A stretch of 64,000 nt of DNA from Thiobacillus denitrificans (GTDB taxonomy: Bacteria > Pseudomonadota > Gammaproteobacteria > Burkholderiales > Thiobacillaceae): the NCBI GenBank assembly GCA_020723405.1, contig DYIY01000008.1:62001-126000 (forward strand), written 5' to 3'. A program made the position numbers and the translations under genes. This document shows, piece by piece, positions 51,683 through 63,591 of this stretch. The notes below the pieces were generated by a model. The model saw only the letters and a program-made list of their open reading frames with translations. It was not told the DNA's origin and searched no databases. Position 1 is the first letter of the stretch. Each line of letters starts with the position of its first letter.

Positions 51683-54154
51683 TCAGGTCCCCCCTTTGCG
51701 CGTCTGGGCCTTCTGCTGAGCCCGGAGCAAGCCTTCCACCTCGTCCTGATAGCGGCCCATGGCATCGGTCAGGAGCTGCCTGCGGGCCTCGGTCAGATCC
51801 AGGACCGCCACCGAATCCACCCCTCGGGCCATGGCCAGCCAGCGCCGCCCCATGGGTGAACCCATCCAGCGGCTCAGCGACTCCACTTCCTCCCCGGGCA
51901 AGCGCGCCTGCCAGGCCTGCCGGTAGGCCTGGCGGAACAGGGCGTGGTCGTTGCCCATCACGCAGACGGCATCGGCATAGCGCTGCCAGGCCGCCAAAAG
52001 GGAAGGCCAGGCCACGTGGCCGGGCGCCACCCCGCCGAAGTAGTTCGGCGTCCGGGCCACCAACACCTCGGGCCCCACCCCCTCCACTTCCTTCAGACAG
52101 GCCTGTTGGGCCGCCCTGGCCATCTCGTCCAGCCCCAGCAGGGCAAGCAAGCGGTCATAGCGGTCATCCTTCGCCGCCGGCGTCTCCCCGGCCTGGGGCC
52201 CGGGGCCCCGGGCCAGTTCCTCCAGGGGCCCGCGCAGCCCCTCGCCCAGGAACATCCGGGGCTCGGACGGGGGCGTGCTGTTCTCGGCCCGCTCCCGCTC
52301 GGCGATGCGCACCCGGGCGATGTCGAAGGCCTCGGTGAAGGATCGGGTCTGACGCAGGGCTTCGTCGAAATAGGCCTTGCCGAAGTAGGTGAAGTCCGCC
52401 TGATCACTACACCCGAAGGAGCGTCGGTCCGGGGCGGCGGCGGTGATGACCAGGGTGTGCTCGTCCTTCAGGGCGTCAATGTAGCCGCCGGAATAGCAGG
52501 CCGACACCACCACCACCCGGCGCTGGATGCCGGCCCGGTCCAGCATGGCGCGCAGGTTGGCGGGATGCAGGGGCTTGGTACGCAGGGGCCAGAAATCCAG
52601 GGCCAGGCGATGGTCCTCGCCACCGTGGGAACTCAGGTAAAGAAACAGGATGTCCTCGTCCCGATCCATGAGCTGGCCCATCCGGTTCAGGGTCCGTTCC
52701 AGGCTGGTGGCGGTGGCGATGGGGCTGGTCCCCACGCTGTCCGGATTGTTGATGAGGGTGACACTGTGGCCCGCCGTGCCGAAGCGCTCCCGGAAAAGAT
52801 CCGCCACCACCCGCACTTCCTTCATGAACACGTCCTGGCTCGCGTCCCCGGCCAGGCCCACGAAGAACAGTTCCGGCACCCCGGGCCGACCCGGCCGGAC
52901 CTGTTCCATGGCCCGATCCAGCAGGCGGGATTGCAGGTAGAAGCTGTCTTCATTCACCAGGGCGTTCCAGCGCCGTTCGTTGGCGGCCTGTTCCTCGGGG
53001 GACTCGGGCGCCTCCCACAGGGCCCGGTCCCGATAGATGGAGGTCAGGGGCAGAGCCACGGTGGCCACGGCAACCGCCACGGCGGCCAAGCCGAGCCGCC
53101 GGGGCAGACCCAGCATGCGGCCCGCCGCCAGGGCCGCCGCCAGGGCCAGCCAGAAATTGGGCAACTGATAGGCGATTTCGCTGTCCTCCCACCAGTCGGG
53201 AAACAGGGCAAAACCCAGCCCCACCAGCGCGTCCAGGGGAATGGCCATGGCCACCAGGGCCAGCAGCAGATCCAGGGTCCGTTCCGTCTGCCGGGCCAGG
53301 GCCGCCAGGGCCCAGGCGGCCAGGACAAAGACCGGCAGATGGAACAGGGCCGACGGCAACTGATAAGTCTGGAACTCCCCCTGGAAGCCGCTCTGCAACA
53401 GGGAAGACAGGGGCGGCACCACCAGGCTCAGCAGGGCCAGCAGGATGAGGGACGTCCAGCCGGCCCGGGGTCCGGGGGCCTGGGCCGGCAACAGGAAGAG
53501 CAGGCGGACGCCCCGTCGCAGATGGGCCGCCAGGTCCGGCCCCACGCCGGCGGCGGCCACGTTGTCGGGTAGCGGGGCCGGGGACGCCTGCTCAGGAGGC
53601 GCGACGACTGGCGTCTCCCCGTCCACCGTGGCCAACCCCCGGGTCACGGCTTCCCGGAAGGCCCCCAGGGCCGCCTCGTCCGGAAAGGCGCTCAGGGGGA
53701 TGGGCAGCACCCCGTAGCCGCGCAACTGGAGTATCAGCATCTCCGGTCCGTCCAGCAGGGCCCGGATGCCCCGCCAGGCGATCCGGCTGGAGCCCTGGAC
53801 ATGGGAGACCGTCAGGCCGTCCTCGTCCTGCTCCAGATGAAAATCCCGGCTGTGGGCGAGGACGCCTTCGGCCATGGCGTGGAAGGCCGCCGCCTGGGTG
53901 CGCTTGGACAGCCAGACCATGACCCCCAGCCCCCCCAGAAGCAGGGCCAGGAGCCCCAGGGCCTGGGCTGGCGCCAAGGGGTCCAGCAGGGTCAGGACGG
54001 CCACGGTGAGCCCCATCCACACCAGGAAGTTGATCCAGGCGGTGGCCCACCCGCCGCGCCCCGCCGCCAGGGCGGCAAACAGTTTCCGGTTGCCCAGGGC
54101 CACGGCGGTCTGCACCTGGGCGGGCGTGAGTGAATAGCGGTACTGGGCGCCCAT
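51683..54154 (-). CDS. Membrane-bound caspase-like C13-family peptidase
   Basis: An 823-residue protein. The N-terminus has two helices and a YcxB-like domain (about 95-185), then several transmembrane segments (about 235-395), then a caspase-fold C13 peptidase domain with catalytic histidine in LSSHGGEDH (about 545) and cysteine in VVSACYSGGYID (about 587). The last 130 residues are helical and resemble DUF2059. GGGGAGG precedes the start. The active site is probably periplasmic, by topology inference. The role is unknown; related proteins appear beside stress and envelope genes. Confidence 0.85.
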   Translation of the reverse strand: MGAQYRYSLTPAQVQTAVALGNRKLFAALAAGRGGWATAWINFLVWMGLTVAVLTLLDPLAPAQALGLLALLLGGLGVMVWLSKRTQAAAFHAMAEGVLAHSRDFHLEQDEDGLTVSHVQGSSRIAWRGIRALLDGPEMLILQLRGYGVLPIPLSAFPDEAALGAFREAVTRGLATVDGETPVVAPPEQASPAPLPDNVAAAGVGPDLAAHLRRGVRLLFLLPAQAPGPRAGWTSLILLALLSLVVPPLSSLLQSGFQGEFQTYQLPSALFHLPVFVLAAWALAALARQTERTLDLLLALVAMAIPLDALVGLGFALFPDWWEDSEIAYQLPNFWLALAAALAAGRMLGLPRRLGLAAVAVAVATVALPLTSIYRDRALWEAPESPEEQAANERRWNALVNEDSFYLQSRLLDRAMEQVRPGRPGVPELFFVGLAGDASQDVFMKEVRVVADLFRERFGTAGHSVTLINNPDSVGTSPIATATSLERTLNRMGQLMDRDEDILFLYLSSHGGEDHRLALDFWPLRTKPLHPANLRAMLDRAGIQRRVVVVSACYSGGYIDALKDEHTLVITAAAPDRRSFGCSDQADFTYFGKAYFDEALRQTRSFTEAFDIARVRIAERERAENSTPPSEPRMFLGEGLRGPLEELARGPGPQAGETPAAKDDRYDRLLALLGLDEMARAAQQACLKEVEGVGPEVLVARTPNYFGGVAPGHVAWPSLLAAWQRYADAVCVMGNDHALFRQAYRQAWQARLPGEEVESLSRWMGSPMGRRWLAMARGVDSVAVLDLTEARRQLLTDAMGRYQDEVEGLLRAQQKAQTRKGGT

Positions 54155-54258
54155 GGCGTCCTCCCCTGAATTCGATGGCCGTTATCTTAACCGGGCCTTG
54201 TCCTTCCGCCGGGCCGTCCCCAGATAGGCGGCAATTCCATCCCTGCAAGGTGCTTTTC

Positions 54259-54696
54259 ATGAGTGACGCCCTCCACGTGGTCTGCCCCCATTGCGCGGCG
54301 GTGAACCGCCTGCCGGCCGCCCGGCTGGCCCAGAGCCCCCAGTGCGGCCAGTGCCACGAACCCCTGTTCGAGGCCCACCCGGTGGCCCTCACCCAGGCCG
54401 ATTTCGACCGGCACATCCAGCGCAACGACATCCCCGTGCTGGTGGACTTCTGGGCCCCCTGGTGCGGACCCTGCAAGATGATGGCCCCCCAGTTCCAGCA
54501 GGCCGCCGGCCTCCTGGAACCCCGGGTGCGCGTGGCCAAGGTGGACACCGAGGCCGAACAGGCCCTGGGCGCCCGCCATGGCATCCGCAGCATCCCCACC
54601 CTGGCCCTGTTCAAGGGAGGCCGGGAGATCGCCCGCCAGGCCGGGGCCATGGATGCCCGGAGCATCGTGGCCTGGGTGAACAGCCAGTTGGGCTGA
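54259..54696 (+). CDS. trxC: Thioredoxin 2 with N-terminal zinc ribbon
   Basis: A 145-residue TrxC. Zinc-ribbon cysteines are in VVCPHCAAVN and PQCGQC (residues 8-35). The active site is FWAPWCGPCKMM, and cis-proline is in SIPTL. It reduces disulfides in the cytoplasm and is often induced by oxidative stress. ATG 54259 gives the normal N-terminus. It is divergent from the C13 peptidase gene. Confidence 0.96.
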   Translation: MSDALHVVCPHCAAVNRLPAARLAQSPQCGQCHEPLFEAHPVALTQADFDRHIQRNDIPVLVDFWAPWCGPCKMMAPQFQQAAGLLEPRVRVAKVDTEAEQALGARHGIRSIPTLALFKGGREIARQAGAMDARSIVAWVNSQLG

Positions 54697-54794
54697 ATCG
54701 GGTCAGGGGGAACGCCGCCGGGCCTCTCCTCGATCCTGCCCCACCCGCCCCGGGCGTGGTTAAACTGCGGCCTTCCCCTTCCAGCGCCGCCGCC

Positions 54795-55676
54795 ATGTCC
54801 ACTGCCTCCTGCTCCCGCCCCGTCGGACCCGGCCTGCCGCACCAGGCAATCCTGCTCATGGCCGCCCTCATGGCCCTGCCCGCCCTGGCCGACCAGACCG
54901 ACCCGGGCCTGGCGGGCACCTGGCGCATCACCCACGCCCTGCCGGCTCCTTGGGGAGCGGCCCTGCCAGGCAGCAGCGACCTGGCCGGCCAGACCCTGCG
55001 GGTATCCCGCCAGGCCATGGCCGGTCCCGGACCCCTGGCGTGCGCCGCACCCAAGCTGGAGCCGACCCGCTACCCGGCCCAGGGCCTGTTCCAGGGCAAC
55101 CTGGCTGCCCCGGCCGAACAGCAGGCCCGACAATTGGGCCTGGGCCAGTTTCCGGTTTCCGGCATCCGGGCCACCTGCGCCAAGGGGATATTCGAATTCC
55201 ACCGGGCCGACCCCGACACCCTCCTGCTGGGGCTGGACAACCGGGTATGGATCCTGTCCCGGGCCCCGGGCACCCAGGTCAGGGCCAACAGCCCGGCAGG
55301 CAGGGTGGAAAGCTTGCTGGAACGGCATTTCGGCGGCGACATGGGCTTTGGCCCTGCCACCGCCCCGGCCAAGGCGCCCTTCCAGAGCAAACGCCTGAAC
55401 CAGATGGTGGCCGACTACCTGGCCCGGCCCCGAACGGCGGACCAGGTGCCCCCCATCAACGGCGACCCCTACACTGCCAGCCAGGAATACCCCACCCGCT
55501 TCGCCGTGGGGGTGGCCAGCCTGGGCAAGCAGCGGGCCCGGGTGCCGGTGCGTTTCGCCGATGCCTGGGGCCAGCGCATGGTCACCTACGATCTGGTTCT
55601 GGAAGACGGGGGCTGGCGGGTGGATGACCTGGATTTCGGCCATGGCACCCGCCTGAGCGCCCTGTTGCACGAGTGA
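54795..55676 (+). CDS. Exported hypothetical protein
   Basis: A 293-residue protein with a signal peptide ending near ALADQ. The first half has GTWRITHALPAPW, suggesting a lipocalin-like or META-like beta domain. The second half (from about 180) has DYLARPRTADQVPPINGDPYT and a C-terminal VRFADAWGQRMVTYDLVLEDGGWRVDD of DUF3828 type. It precedes an HDOD gene by 38 bp. No function can be assigned. Confidence 0.75.
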   Translation: MSTASCSRPVGPGLPHQAILLMAALMALPALADQTDPGLAGTWRITHALPAPWGAALPGSSDLAGQTLRVSRQAMAGPGPLACAAPKLEPTRYPAQGLFQGNLAAPAEQQARQLGLGQFPVSGIRATCAKGIFEFHRADPDTLLLGLDNRVWILSRAPGTQVRANSPAGRVESLLERHFGGDMGFGPATAPAKAPFQSKRLNQMVADYLARPRTADQVPPINGDPYTASQEYPTRFAVGVASLGKQRARVPVRFADAWGQRMVTYDLVLEDGGWRVDDLDFGHGTRLSALLHE

Positions 55677-55714
55677 GCGCCCCAAGGCGGCCCCAGGCCG
55701 TCTATGATCCATGC

Positions 55715-56560
55715 ATGGACAAGCGCGCGATCCATTCCCGTCTGGCCGCCGACGCCGCCCAGGGCGAATTGGCGTTTCCCACCAGCGCCCGGGTGGCCAT
55801 GAAACTGCGGCAGACCCTGGCCGATCCGGATTGCCCCATGGAAACCGTGGCCCGGCTCGTCCAGGCCGAGCCCCTGCTGTCTGCCCGGGTGGTGGCCATG
55901 GCCAACTCGGTGACGCTGAACCCCGGCGGCCGGCCCATCACCGACGTGCGGGCCGCCGTCATGCGGCTGGGTTTTCGCACCGTGCAGACCCTGGCCACCG
56001 CCCTGGTGGCCCGACAACTGGCCGGTGCCCGCCTCCAGGGTGCCGAACAGGAACTGGCCGGCAAGTTGTGGGAGCACACCGCCCACGTGGCCGCCCTGTG
56101 CAGCGTCATCGCCCGCCGCTTCACCCACGTGGATGCGGAAACCGCCCTCTTTGCCGGCATTCTCCACGAAGTGGGGGGCTTCTACCTCCTTTCCCGGGCC
56201 CAGGAATTCCCCGGACTGCTGGACGGGGACTACGGCGACTGGCTGGAAGAAGGCGAGGCCGAGGTGGGCCGGGCCATCCTCAAGGTGCTGGCCGTGCCGG
56301 ACATCGTGGTCCAGGCCGTGGAAGCCTACTGGGGCGGCTACCTGGCCATCCCTCCCGTGTCCCTGGGCGACACCCTGATGATCGCCGAGGATCTGGCCCC
56401 CGTGCCTTCCCCCCTCCATGCCCTGCCGGACTTGGGGGCCCCGGTGCCACCGGGCGGCGGCACCGGGATCGACATCATCATTGGCGAAGACGCCCTGTCG
56501 GTCATCCTGGCCGAGTCTGCCGAGGAAGTCCGCTCCCTCAGCGATGCCCTGACCTTCTGA
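55715..56560 (+). CDS. HDOD-domain protein
   Basis: A 281-residue protein whose HDOD domain spans about residues 18-210 (for example FPTSARVAMKLRQTL, LVQAEPLLSARVVAMANS, FAGILHEVGGFYLL). HDOD proteins are non-catalytic HD-domain relatives that occur in signalling. The C-terminus (about 215-281) has no recognised domain. ATG 55715 was chosen because it gives a normal N-terminus. It is 1 bp from the cdsA-like gene. Confidence 0.88.
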   Translation: MDKRAIHSRLAADAAQGELAFPTSARVAMKLRQTLADPDCPMETVARLVQAEPLLSARVVAMANSVTLNPGGRPITDVRAAVMRLGFRTVQTLATALVARQLAGARLQGAEQELAGKLWEHTAHVAALCSVIARRFTHVDAETALFAGILHEVGGFYLLSRAQEFPGLLDGDYGDWLEEGEAEVGRAILKVLAVPDIVVQAVEAYWGGYLAIPPVSLGDTLMIAEDLAPVPSPLHALPDLGAPVPPGGGTGIDIIIGEDALSVILAESAEEVRSLSDALTF

Positions 56561-56561
56561 A

Positions 56562-57488
56562 TTGAACCTGCCAGTCGTCCCGGGGACCCAGGCTGATGCC
56601 CTGATTCTGGCCGTCCTCATCCTGTCCGTACTCACGCTGGGCAGTCTGGGGGGGGTCTGGCTCAAGCGCCGGGTGGCCCGGGGCCAGCCCCATGCCACCA
56701 TCGACAACGTCGTCGAACGGGTGAAGTCCTGGTGGCTGCTGGCCGGGCTGGTGGGCCTTGCCTTCTGGATCGGCCCCCCCGGCATCACCGGCCTGTTCGC
56801 CCTGGCGGCCTGGCTGGCCCTGACGGAATACCTGCCGGCCGGCAGGGGTGCTCCGTCTGAACGTCTGGCCCGGAGACTGGCCTTCTGGGGGGTGCTGCCG
56901 CTCCAGTTCATCCTGGCTGTCCCGGCCGGGGGCCTCTGGCTGCTGCTGCCCGTTGCCGCCGCTGTCGTCCTGCTGCAATGGCCCCGTGGACCAGCCCGGC
57001 GCTGGAGCGCCCCCCTCCAGGCCGGCCTGCTGCTTTGCGTGCTGGGGATCTCCTTCGTCCCGGCCCTGCCGGCCCTGGCCCCGCCGGGGCGGGGCCCCTA
57101 CCTGCTCATGTTCCTGCTCCTGGTGAGCCAGTTGGGCGATGTTTTCCAGTATCTCTGGGGCCAGTTGGCGGGCCGCCGTCCCCTGGCCCCGGCCATATCC
57201 CCCGGCAAGACCGTGGAGGGGCTGGTGGGTGGCGTGGCCAGTGCCACCGTCCTGGGGGCCGCCCTGGCCTGGACCACCCCCTTCACGGCCCTGGGCGCGG
57301 CCGGCGCGGCCCTGCTGATCGCCCTGGCCGGCGTGCTGGGCGGACTCCTGCTGTCCGCCGCGAAACGGCGGCGCGGCATCAAGGACTGGAGCAGCCGCAT
57401 TCCCGGCCACGGCGGCGTGCTGGATCGGCTGGACTCCCTGTGCCTGTCGGCGCCGCTGTTCTATCTGCTGCTCAGCCTGGCGGCTTGA
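56562..57488 (+). CDS. Phosphatidate cytidylyltransferase (CdsA-like)
   Basis: A 308-residue polytopic membrane protein starting at TTG 56562. The CDP-diglyceride synthetase signature is present near the C-terminus (SAAKRRRGIKDWSSRIPGHGG followed by VLDRLDSL), along with ISPGKTVEG. It would make CDP-diacylglycerol from phosphatidate and CTP. Its position outside the usual frr-uppS-cdsA-dxr cluster suggests a second, accessory copy. Confidence 0.87.
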   Translation: MNLPVVPGTQADALILAVLILSVLTLGSLGGVWLKRRVARGQPHATIDNVVERVKSWWLLAGLVGLAFWIGPPGITGLFALAAWLALTEYLPAGRGAPSERLARRLAFWGVLPLQFILAVPAGGLWLLLPVAAAVVLLQWPRGPARRWSAPLQAGLLLCVLGISFVPALPALAPPGRGPYLLMFLLLVSQLGDVFQYLWGQLAGRRPLAPAISPGKTVEGLVGGVASATVLGAALAWTTPFTALGAAGAALLIALAGVLGGLLLSAAKRRRGIKDWSSRIPGHGGVLDRLDSLCLSAPLFYLLLSLAA

Positions 57489-57500
57489 GCCTGGCGGCCT

Positions 57501-58097
57501 TCAACCCCGCATCCGCCACCAGGTCACCAGCCCCCCCAGCAGCAGCCCGGCCAGGGCACCGCCGATACCCACCTTCCAGATAGCCTGGGTGGCCTCGCTC
57601 ATCAGGTCGTTGGTGAACACGTTGGAAGACAGGTGCAGGGAGGCCACCTTCCAGTGGCCGTCCACCTTCACCGAAGTGGATGTCCAGCGGGAATCCAGTT
57701 GGAAGGGTGCCCGGGACACGGGGAAAAAGCTGTCGCGCATGCTGCCGTCGGCCACCGCCACGTCGCCGTAGAAGCGGGCATGGGCGCCGATCCGGGCGGC
57801 AGTGGTGTACTTGTCGATGTAGCGGTCCGGGCCCTTGACCATGCGCTGGTAGTAGGCACGGATTTCGTCGTGGCCCCGGGAGATTTCCCCGTTCAGCCAA
57901 GTGACCGTGGCGTCGGGGGTCATCTGGGCCACCATGCGCTCCACGTCCTGGGCGTTGATGGCCGCTTCCATTTCGTGGAACACCTGGATGAGGGCCTGCC
58001 GGTCGGCGCCGTGGGGATCGTTCCCCTCGGCCAGGGCCGGGCCGGCGGGCAGGATGGGCAGGGCGAGGACCAGCATGAAGGGCAGCAGGCGATGCAT
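57501..58097 (-). CDS. Exported NTF2/SnoaL-like protein (DUF4440 type)
   Basis: A 198-residue protein with a signal peptide (about 1-23), an NTF2-like cone fold (ALIQVFHEMEAAINAQDVERM...VTWLNGEISRGHDEIRAYY, about 35-150) and a C-terminal transmembrane helix ending WWRMRG. This suggests a periplasmic domain anchored in the membrane. The ligand or activity is unknown. Confidence 0.8.
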   Translation of the reverse strand: MHRLLPFMLVLALPILPAGPALAEGNDPHGADRQALIQVFHEMEAAINAQDVERMVAQMTPDATVTWLNGEISRGHDEIRAYYQRMVKGPDRYIDKYTTAARIGAHARFYGDVAVADGSMRDSFFPVSRAPFQLDSRWTSTSVKVDGHWKVASLHLSSNVFTNDLMSEATQAIWKVGIGGALAGLLLGGLVTWWRMRG

Positions 58098-58229
58098 GGG
58101 ACGGGCTCCGCGTGGACAGGGGTGCGCCATGGTAGCGCGGGGCCGGCGTTTGGGGCGATCCGGACGGGGGTGGTGGTCACTGCGGGGCCATCCCCCTTAT
58201 GCTTGGCCAGTGTTTGTTCCCTGCCGGCC

Positions 58230-59633
<1,404 letters not shown>

Positions 59634-59773
59634 CGGACTCCGTGTCCTTCCCGGGGAGGGCAGCAGGAACCCGCCGACCAGGGCGAAGCGCTCCATCCGG
59701 GCCTTGTCCTGAAGCCAAGCCGGCCCCACGCTTGTCACACCGCCCCCCCATTGCTCGGGAAAGGTTCCACACC

Positions 59774-60367
59774 ATGCGCCAACACCTCGAAGAATTGCTG
59801 GTCCGCATCCGCGCCCTCCAGGAGGAAGTGGAGGAGGCCTACCGCCAAGCCCGGGAGGAACTGGAGCGGCAACGCCAGGATCTGGCCGGAGAGTTCCTGC
59901 GCCGGCAGCAGGCCTACAAGCAGGGCCTGCTGCGCTACCTGGCCGGGGCCCGGCTGCGGGTGGTGCTCACCGCACCGCTGATCTACGCCGGCTGGATTCC
60001 CTTCCTGCTGCTGGACCTGTTCGTCACCGTCTACCAGGCGATCTGCTTCCGCGCCTATGGCATCCCCCGGGTGCGGCGGGGCGACTACCTGGTCTTCGAC
60101 CGGGAACGGCTGCCCTATCTCAACCTCATCGAGCGCTTCAATTGCTTCTACTGCACCTACGGCAACGGGGTGGTGGCCTACGCCCGGGAAGTGGCCGGCC
60201 GCACCGAGCAGTACTGGTGCCCCATCAAGCACGCCCGGCGGCTGCGCGGCGCCCACGATTACTATCCCAAGTTCCTGGACCACGGCGACGCCGAGGCCTA
60301 CCGCCGGGAACTTGCCCGGCTGCGGCGGGACTATGAACAGGTCTGCTCACTGCTTGACAAGCAGTGA
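59774..60367 (+). CDS. Conserved hypothetical protein with coiled coil and membrane hairpin
   Basis: A 197-residue protein. The N-terminal 45 residues are a charged coiled coil (LEELLVRIRALQEEVEEAYR). A hydrophobic stretch follows (about 60-90). The conserved C-terminal domain has FNCFYCTYGNGVVAYAREV and TEQYWCPIKHARR, with cysteines that could bind a metal. The same pattern recurs in proteins of many aquatic proteobacteria. It lies between two HtrA genes. No function is known to me. Confidence 0.8.
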   Translation: MRQHLEELLVRIRALQEEVEEAYRQAREELERQRQDLAGEFLRRQQAYKQGLLRYLAGARLRVVLTAPLIYAGWIPFLLLDLFVTVYQAICFRAYGIPRVRRGDYLVFDRERLPYLNLIERFNCFYCTYGNGVVAYAREVAGRTEQYWCPIKHARRLRGAHDYYPKFLDHGDAEAYRRELARLRRDYEQVCSLLDKQ

Positions 60368-60412
60368 GCCGGCCCAATTTACCCCTCCGATACCCACCCC
60401 CAGCCCACCATC

Positions 60413-61537
<1,125 letters not shown>

Positions 61538-61619
61538 GTGCCGTGCCGACAGGGGCCCGGGCTAAAGACTTGCCCGCCCCGTCCGATATTGGCGCAACAA
61601 CGCCAACAACGGATGGCCC

Positions 61620-62510
61620 ATGGCACTTCCCCTCGAAAGAGAACAGATCCAGACCCTGACCGAGGAGCTGGAAGTCATCATCGCGGCCCATCTGGCCTGG
61701 TTCAAGCAACTCAACCGCACCCTGGTATGCGGGGGTCCGGTAAGCAGGACCGATCTGGCCGACGATGCCCATCTCCGTTCCCCCTTCGGCCAGTGGTACC
61801 ACAGCCGGGAACCCCATCCCCTGGAAGACAACCTGGACTTCAAGGATCTGGGCGCCACCCAGCAGGCCATGCACGACGCCGCCCGGCTGGCCCTGCTGGA
61901 AATCATGGACCAGCGCCGCCCGGAGCCGGAACTCTACGACCAGTGCATCGACCTGGCCCTGCGGCTCAATACCTGCCTGCGCCGCCTGCAACTGGAAACC
62001 ATCGGCGAACTGCTCACCACCGACAGTCTGACCGGCTGCGCCACCCGCCGGGGCATGCTGGGCCGGCTGCGGGAGGAGCAGGAACGGGCTGTCCGCATCC
62101 AAAGGCCCTGCTGCCTGTGCCTCATGGATTTCGACCGCTTCAAACGCATCAACGACGAACTGGGCCACCCGGCCGGTGACGCGGTGTTGCGCCAGGGCAT
62201 GCGCTACGTGACCAGCAGCCTGCGCAAGTACGACTCCATCTACCGCTACGGCGGCGAGGAATTCCTCATCTGCCTGCCGGGCAGCCCCATGAAGGACGCC
62301 GCCCTGGTGGTGGAACGCATCCGCGAGGGCCTGTCCCATCTGCCCATCCGCCTGCCCAACGGCGAAACGCTGCGCATCACCGCTTCCTTCGGTCTGGCTG
62401 AAATGGATGCCCGCAAGCCCGTGGAGGAATCCATCGCCTGGGCCGACATGGCCCTCATCCGGGCCAAGGAAAACGGCCGGGATCGGCTGGAAATCTGGGC
62501 TTCAGCGTGA
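61620..62510 (+). CDS. Diguanylate cyclase with CZB sensor domain (DgcZ-like)
   Basis: A 296-residue enzyme. The N-terminal zinc-binding CZB-like domain (about 15-120) has histidines in IAAHLAWFKQLN, DAHLRSPFGQWYHS and AMHDAARLA. The GGDEF domain has DSLTGCATRRG, the active-site GGEEF and an inhibitory RKYD (RxxD) five residues before it, so both catalysis and product inhibition should work. It converts two GTP to c-di-GMP, probably under zinc or metal control as in E. coli DgcZ. Confidence 0.9.
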   Translation: MALPLEREQIQTLTEELEVIIAAHLAWFKQLNRTLVCGGPVSRTDLADDAHLRSPFGQWYHSREPHPLEDNLDFKDLGATQQAMHDAARLALLEIMDQRRPEPELYDQCIDLALRLNTCLRRLQLETIGELLTTDSLTGCATRRGMLGRLREEQERAVRIQRPCCLCLMDFDRFKRINDELGHPAGDAVLRQGMRYVTSSLRKYDSIYRYGGEEFLICLPGSPMKDAALVVERIREGLSHLPIRLPNGETLRITASFGLAEMDARKPVEESIAWADMALIRAKENGRDRLEIWASA

Positions 62511-62564
62511 ATCCCGCGGCTTTCCCCTTGCCCAGGGCGGCTCGGCCCGGTTAATTTCCATCCG

Positions 62565-63584
62565 ATGAGCACCTACGATCTGGTCCGCCCCCTGCTTTTC
62601 CGCCTGGACCCGGAAACCGCCCACAATCTGACCCTGGCCGGGCTGCGCTTCCTGGAGAAGCTGGATCTGGTGGAACCCTTCATGCCCAACGTGCCGCCCC
62701 TGCCCAGGCGGGTCATGGGCCTGGACTTCCCCAACCCGGTGGGCCTGGCGGCAGGTCTGGACAAGAACGGCGAGGCCATCGACGCCCTGGCCCGCTTCGG
62801 TTTCGGCTTCATCGAGGTGGGGGCGGTGACGCCCCGGCCCCAGCCCGGCAACCCCCGGCCGCGGATGTTCCGTCTGCCCCAGGCCAAGGCCATCATCAAC
62901 CGCATGGGCTTCAACAACCTGGGGGTCCACCACCTGCTGGCCAACCTGGAGCGGACCGCCTACAAGGGCATCCTGGGGGTAAACCTGGGCAAGAACTTCG
63001 ACACGCCCATCGAGAAGGCCGCCGACGATTACCTGATCCTGCTGGACAAACTCTATGGCCGGGTCAGTTTCGTCACGGTGAATATTTCCTCGCCCAACAC
63101 CAAGAACCTGCGGGCCCTGCAAAGCACCGAGGAACTGGATCTGCTGCTCCGTGCCATCAAGGCCCGCCAGGCGGACCTGGCCCAGCGCCATGGCAGCTAC
63201 ATGCCGGTGGCGGTGAAGATCGCCCCGGATCTGGACGACGCCCAGATCGACGCCATGGCCGCCCTGTTCCGCCGCCACCGGGTGGACGCGGTGATGGCCA
63301 CCAACACCACCCTGTCCCGGGAAGGGGTGGAATACCTGCGCCACGGCAAGGAAGCGGGGGGCCTGTCGGGCCGCCCCCTGCGCGAGAAATCCACCCGGGT
63401 GCTGGCCGCCTTCCACCGGGCTCTGGGGGGGGAGGTGCCGCTCATCGGCTCCGGGGGCATCATGAGCGGCGACGACGCCCGGGAGAAACGCAATGCCGGC
63501 GCCGATCTCATCCAGATCTACACCGGCCTCATCTACCGGGGCCCGGAACTGGTCCGGGACTGCGTGGAAGCCCTGGGCACCTGA
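62565..63584 (+). CDS. pyrD: Dihydroorotate dehydrogenase (quinone), class 2
   Basis: A 339-residue FMN enzyme oxidising dihydroorotate to orotate with quinone, at the inner membrane. The N-terminal membrane-binding helices (DLVRPLLFRLDPETAHNLTL), NPVGLAAGLDKNGE, the catalytic serine in NISSPNT and FMN-binding IGSGGIMSGDDA are all present. A normal-length housekeeping gene. Confidence 0.97.
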   Translation: MSTYDLVRPLLFRLDPETAHNLTLAGLRFLEKLDLVEPFMPNVPPLPRRVMGLDFPNPVGLAAGLDKNGEAIDALARFGFGFIEVGAVTPRPQPGNPRPRMFRLPQAKAIINRMGFNNLGVHHLLANLERTAYKGILGVNLGKNFDTPIEKAADDYLILLDKLYGRVSFVTVNISSPNTKNLRALQSTEELDLLLRAIKARQADLAQRHGSYMPVAVKIAPDLDDAQIDAMAALFRRHRVDAVMATNTTLSREGVEYLRHGKEAGGLSGRPLREKSTRVLAAFHRALGGEVPLIGSGGIMSGDDAREKRNAGADLIQIYTGLIYRGPELVRDCVEALGT

Positions 63585-63591
63585 GTCCCCC

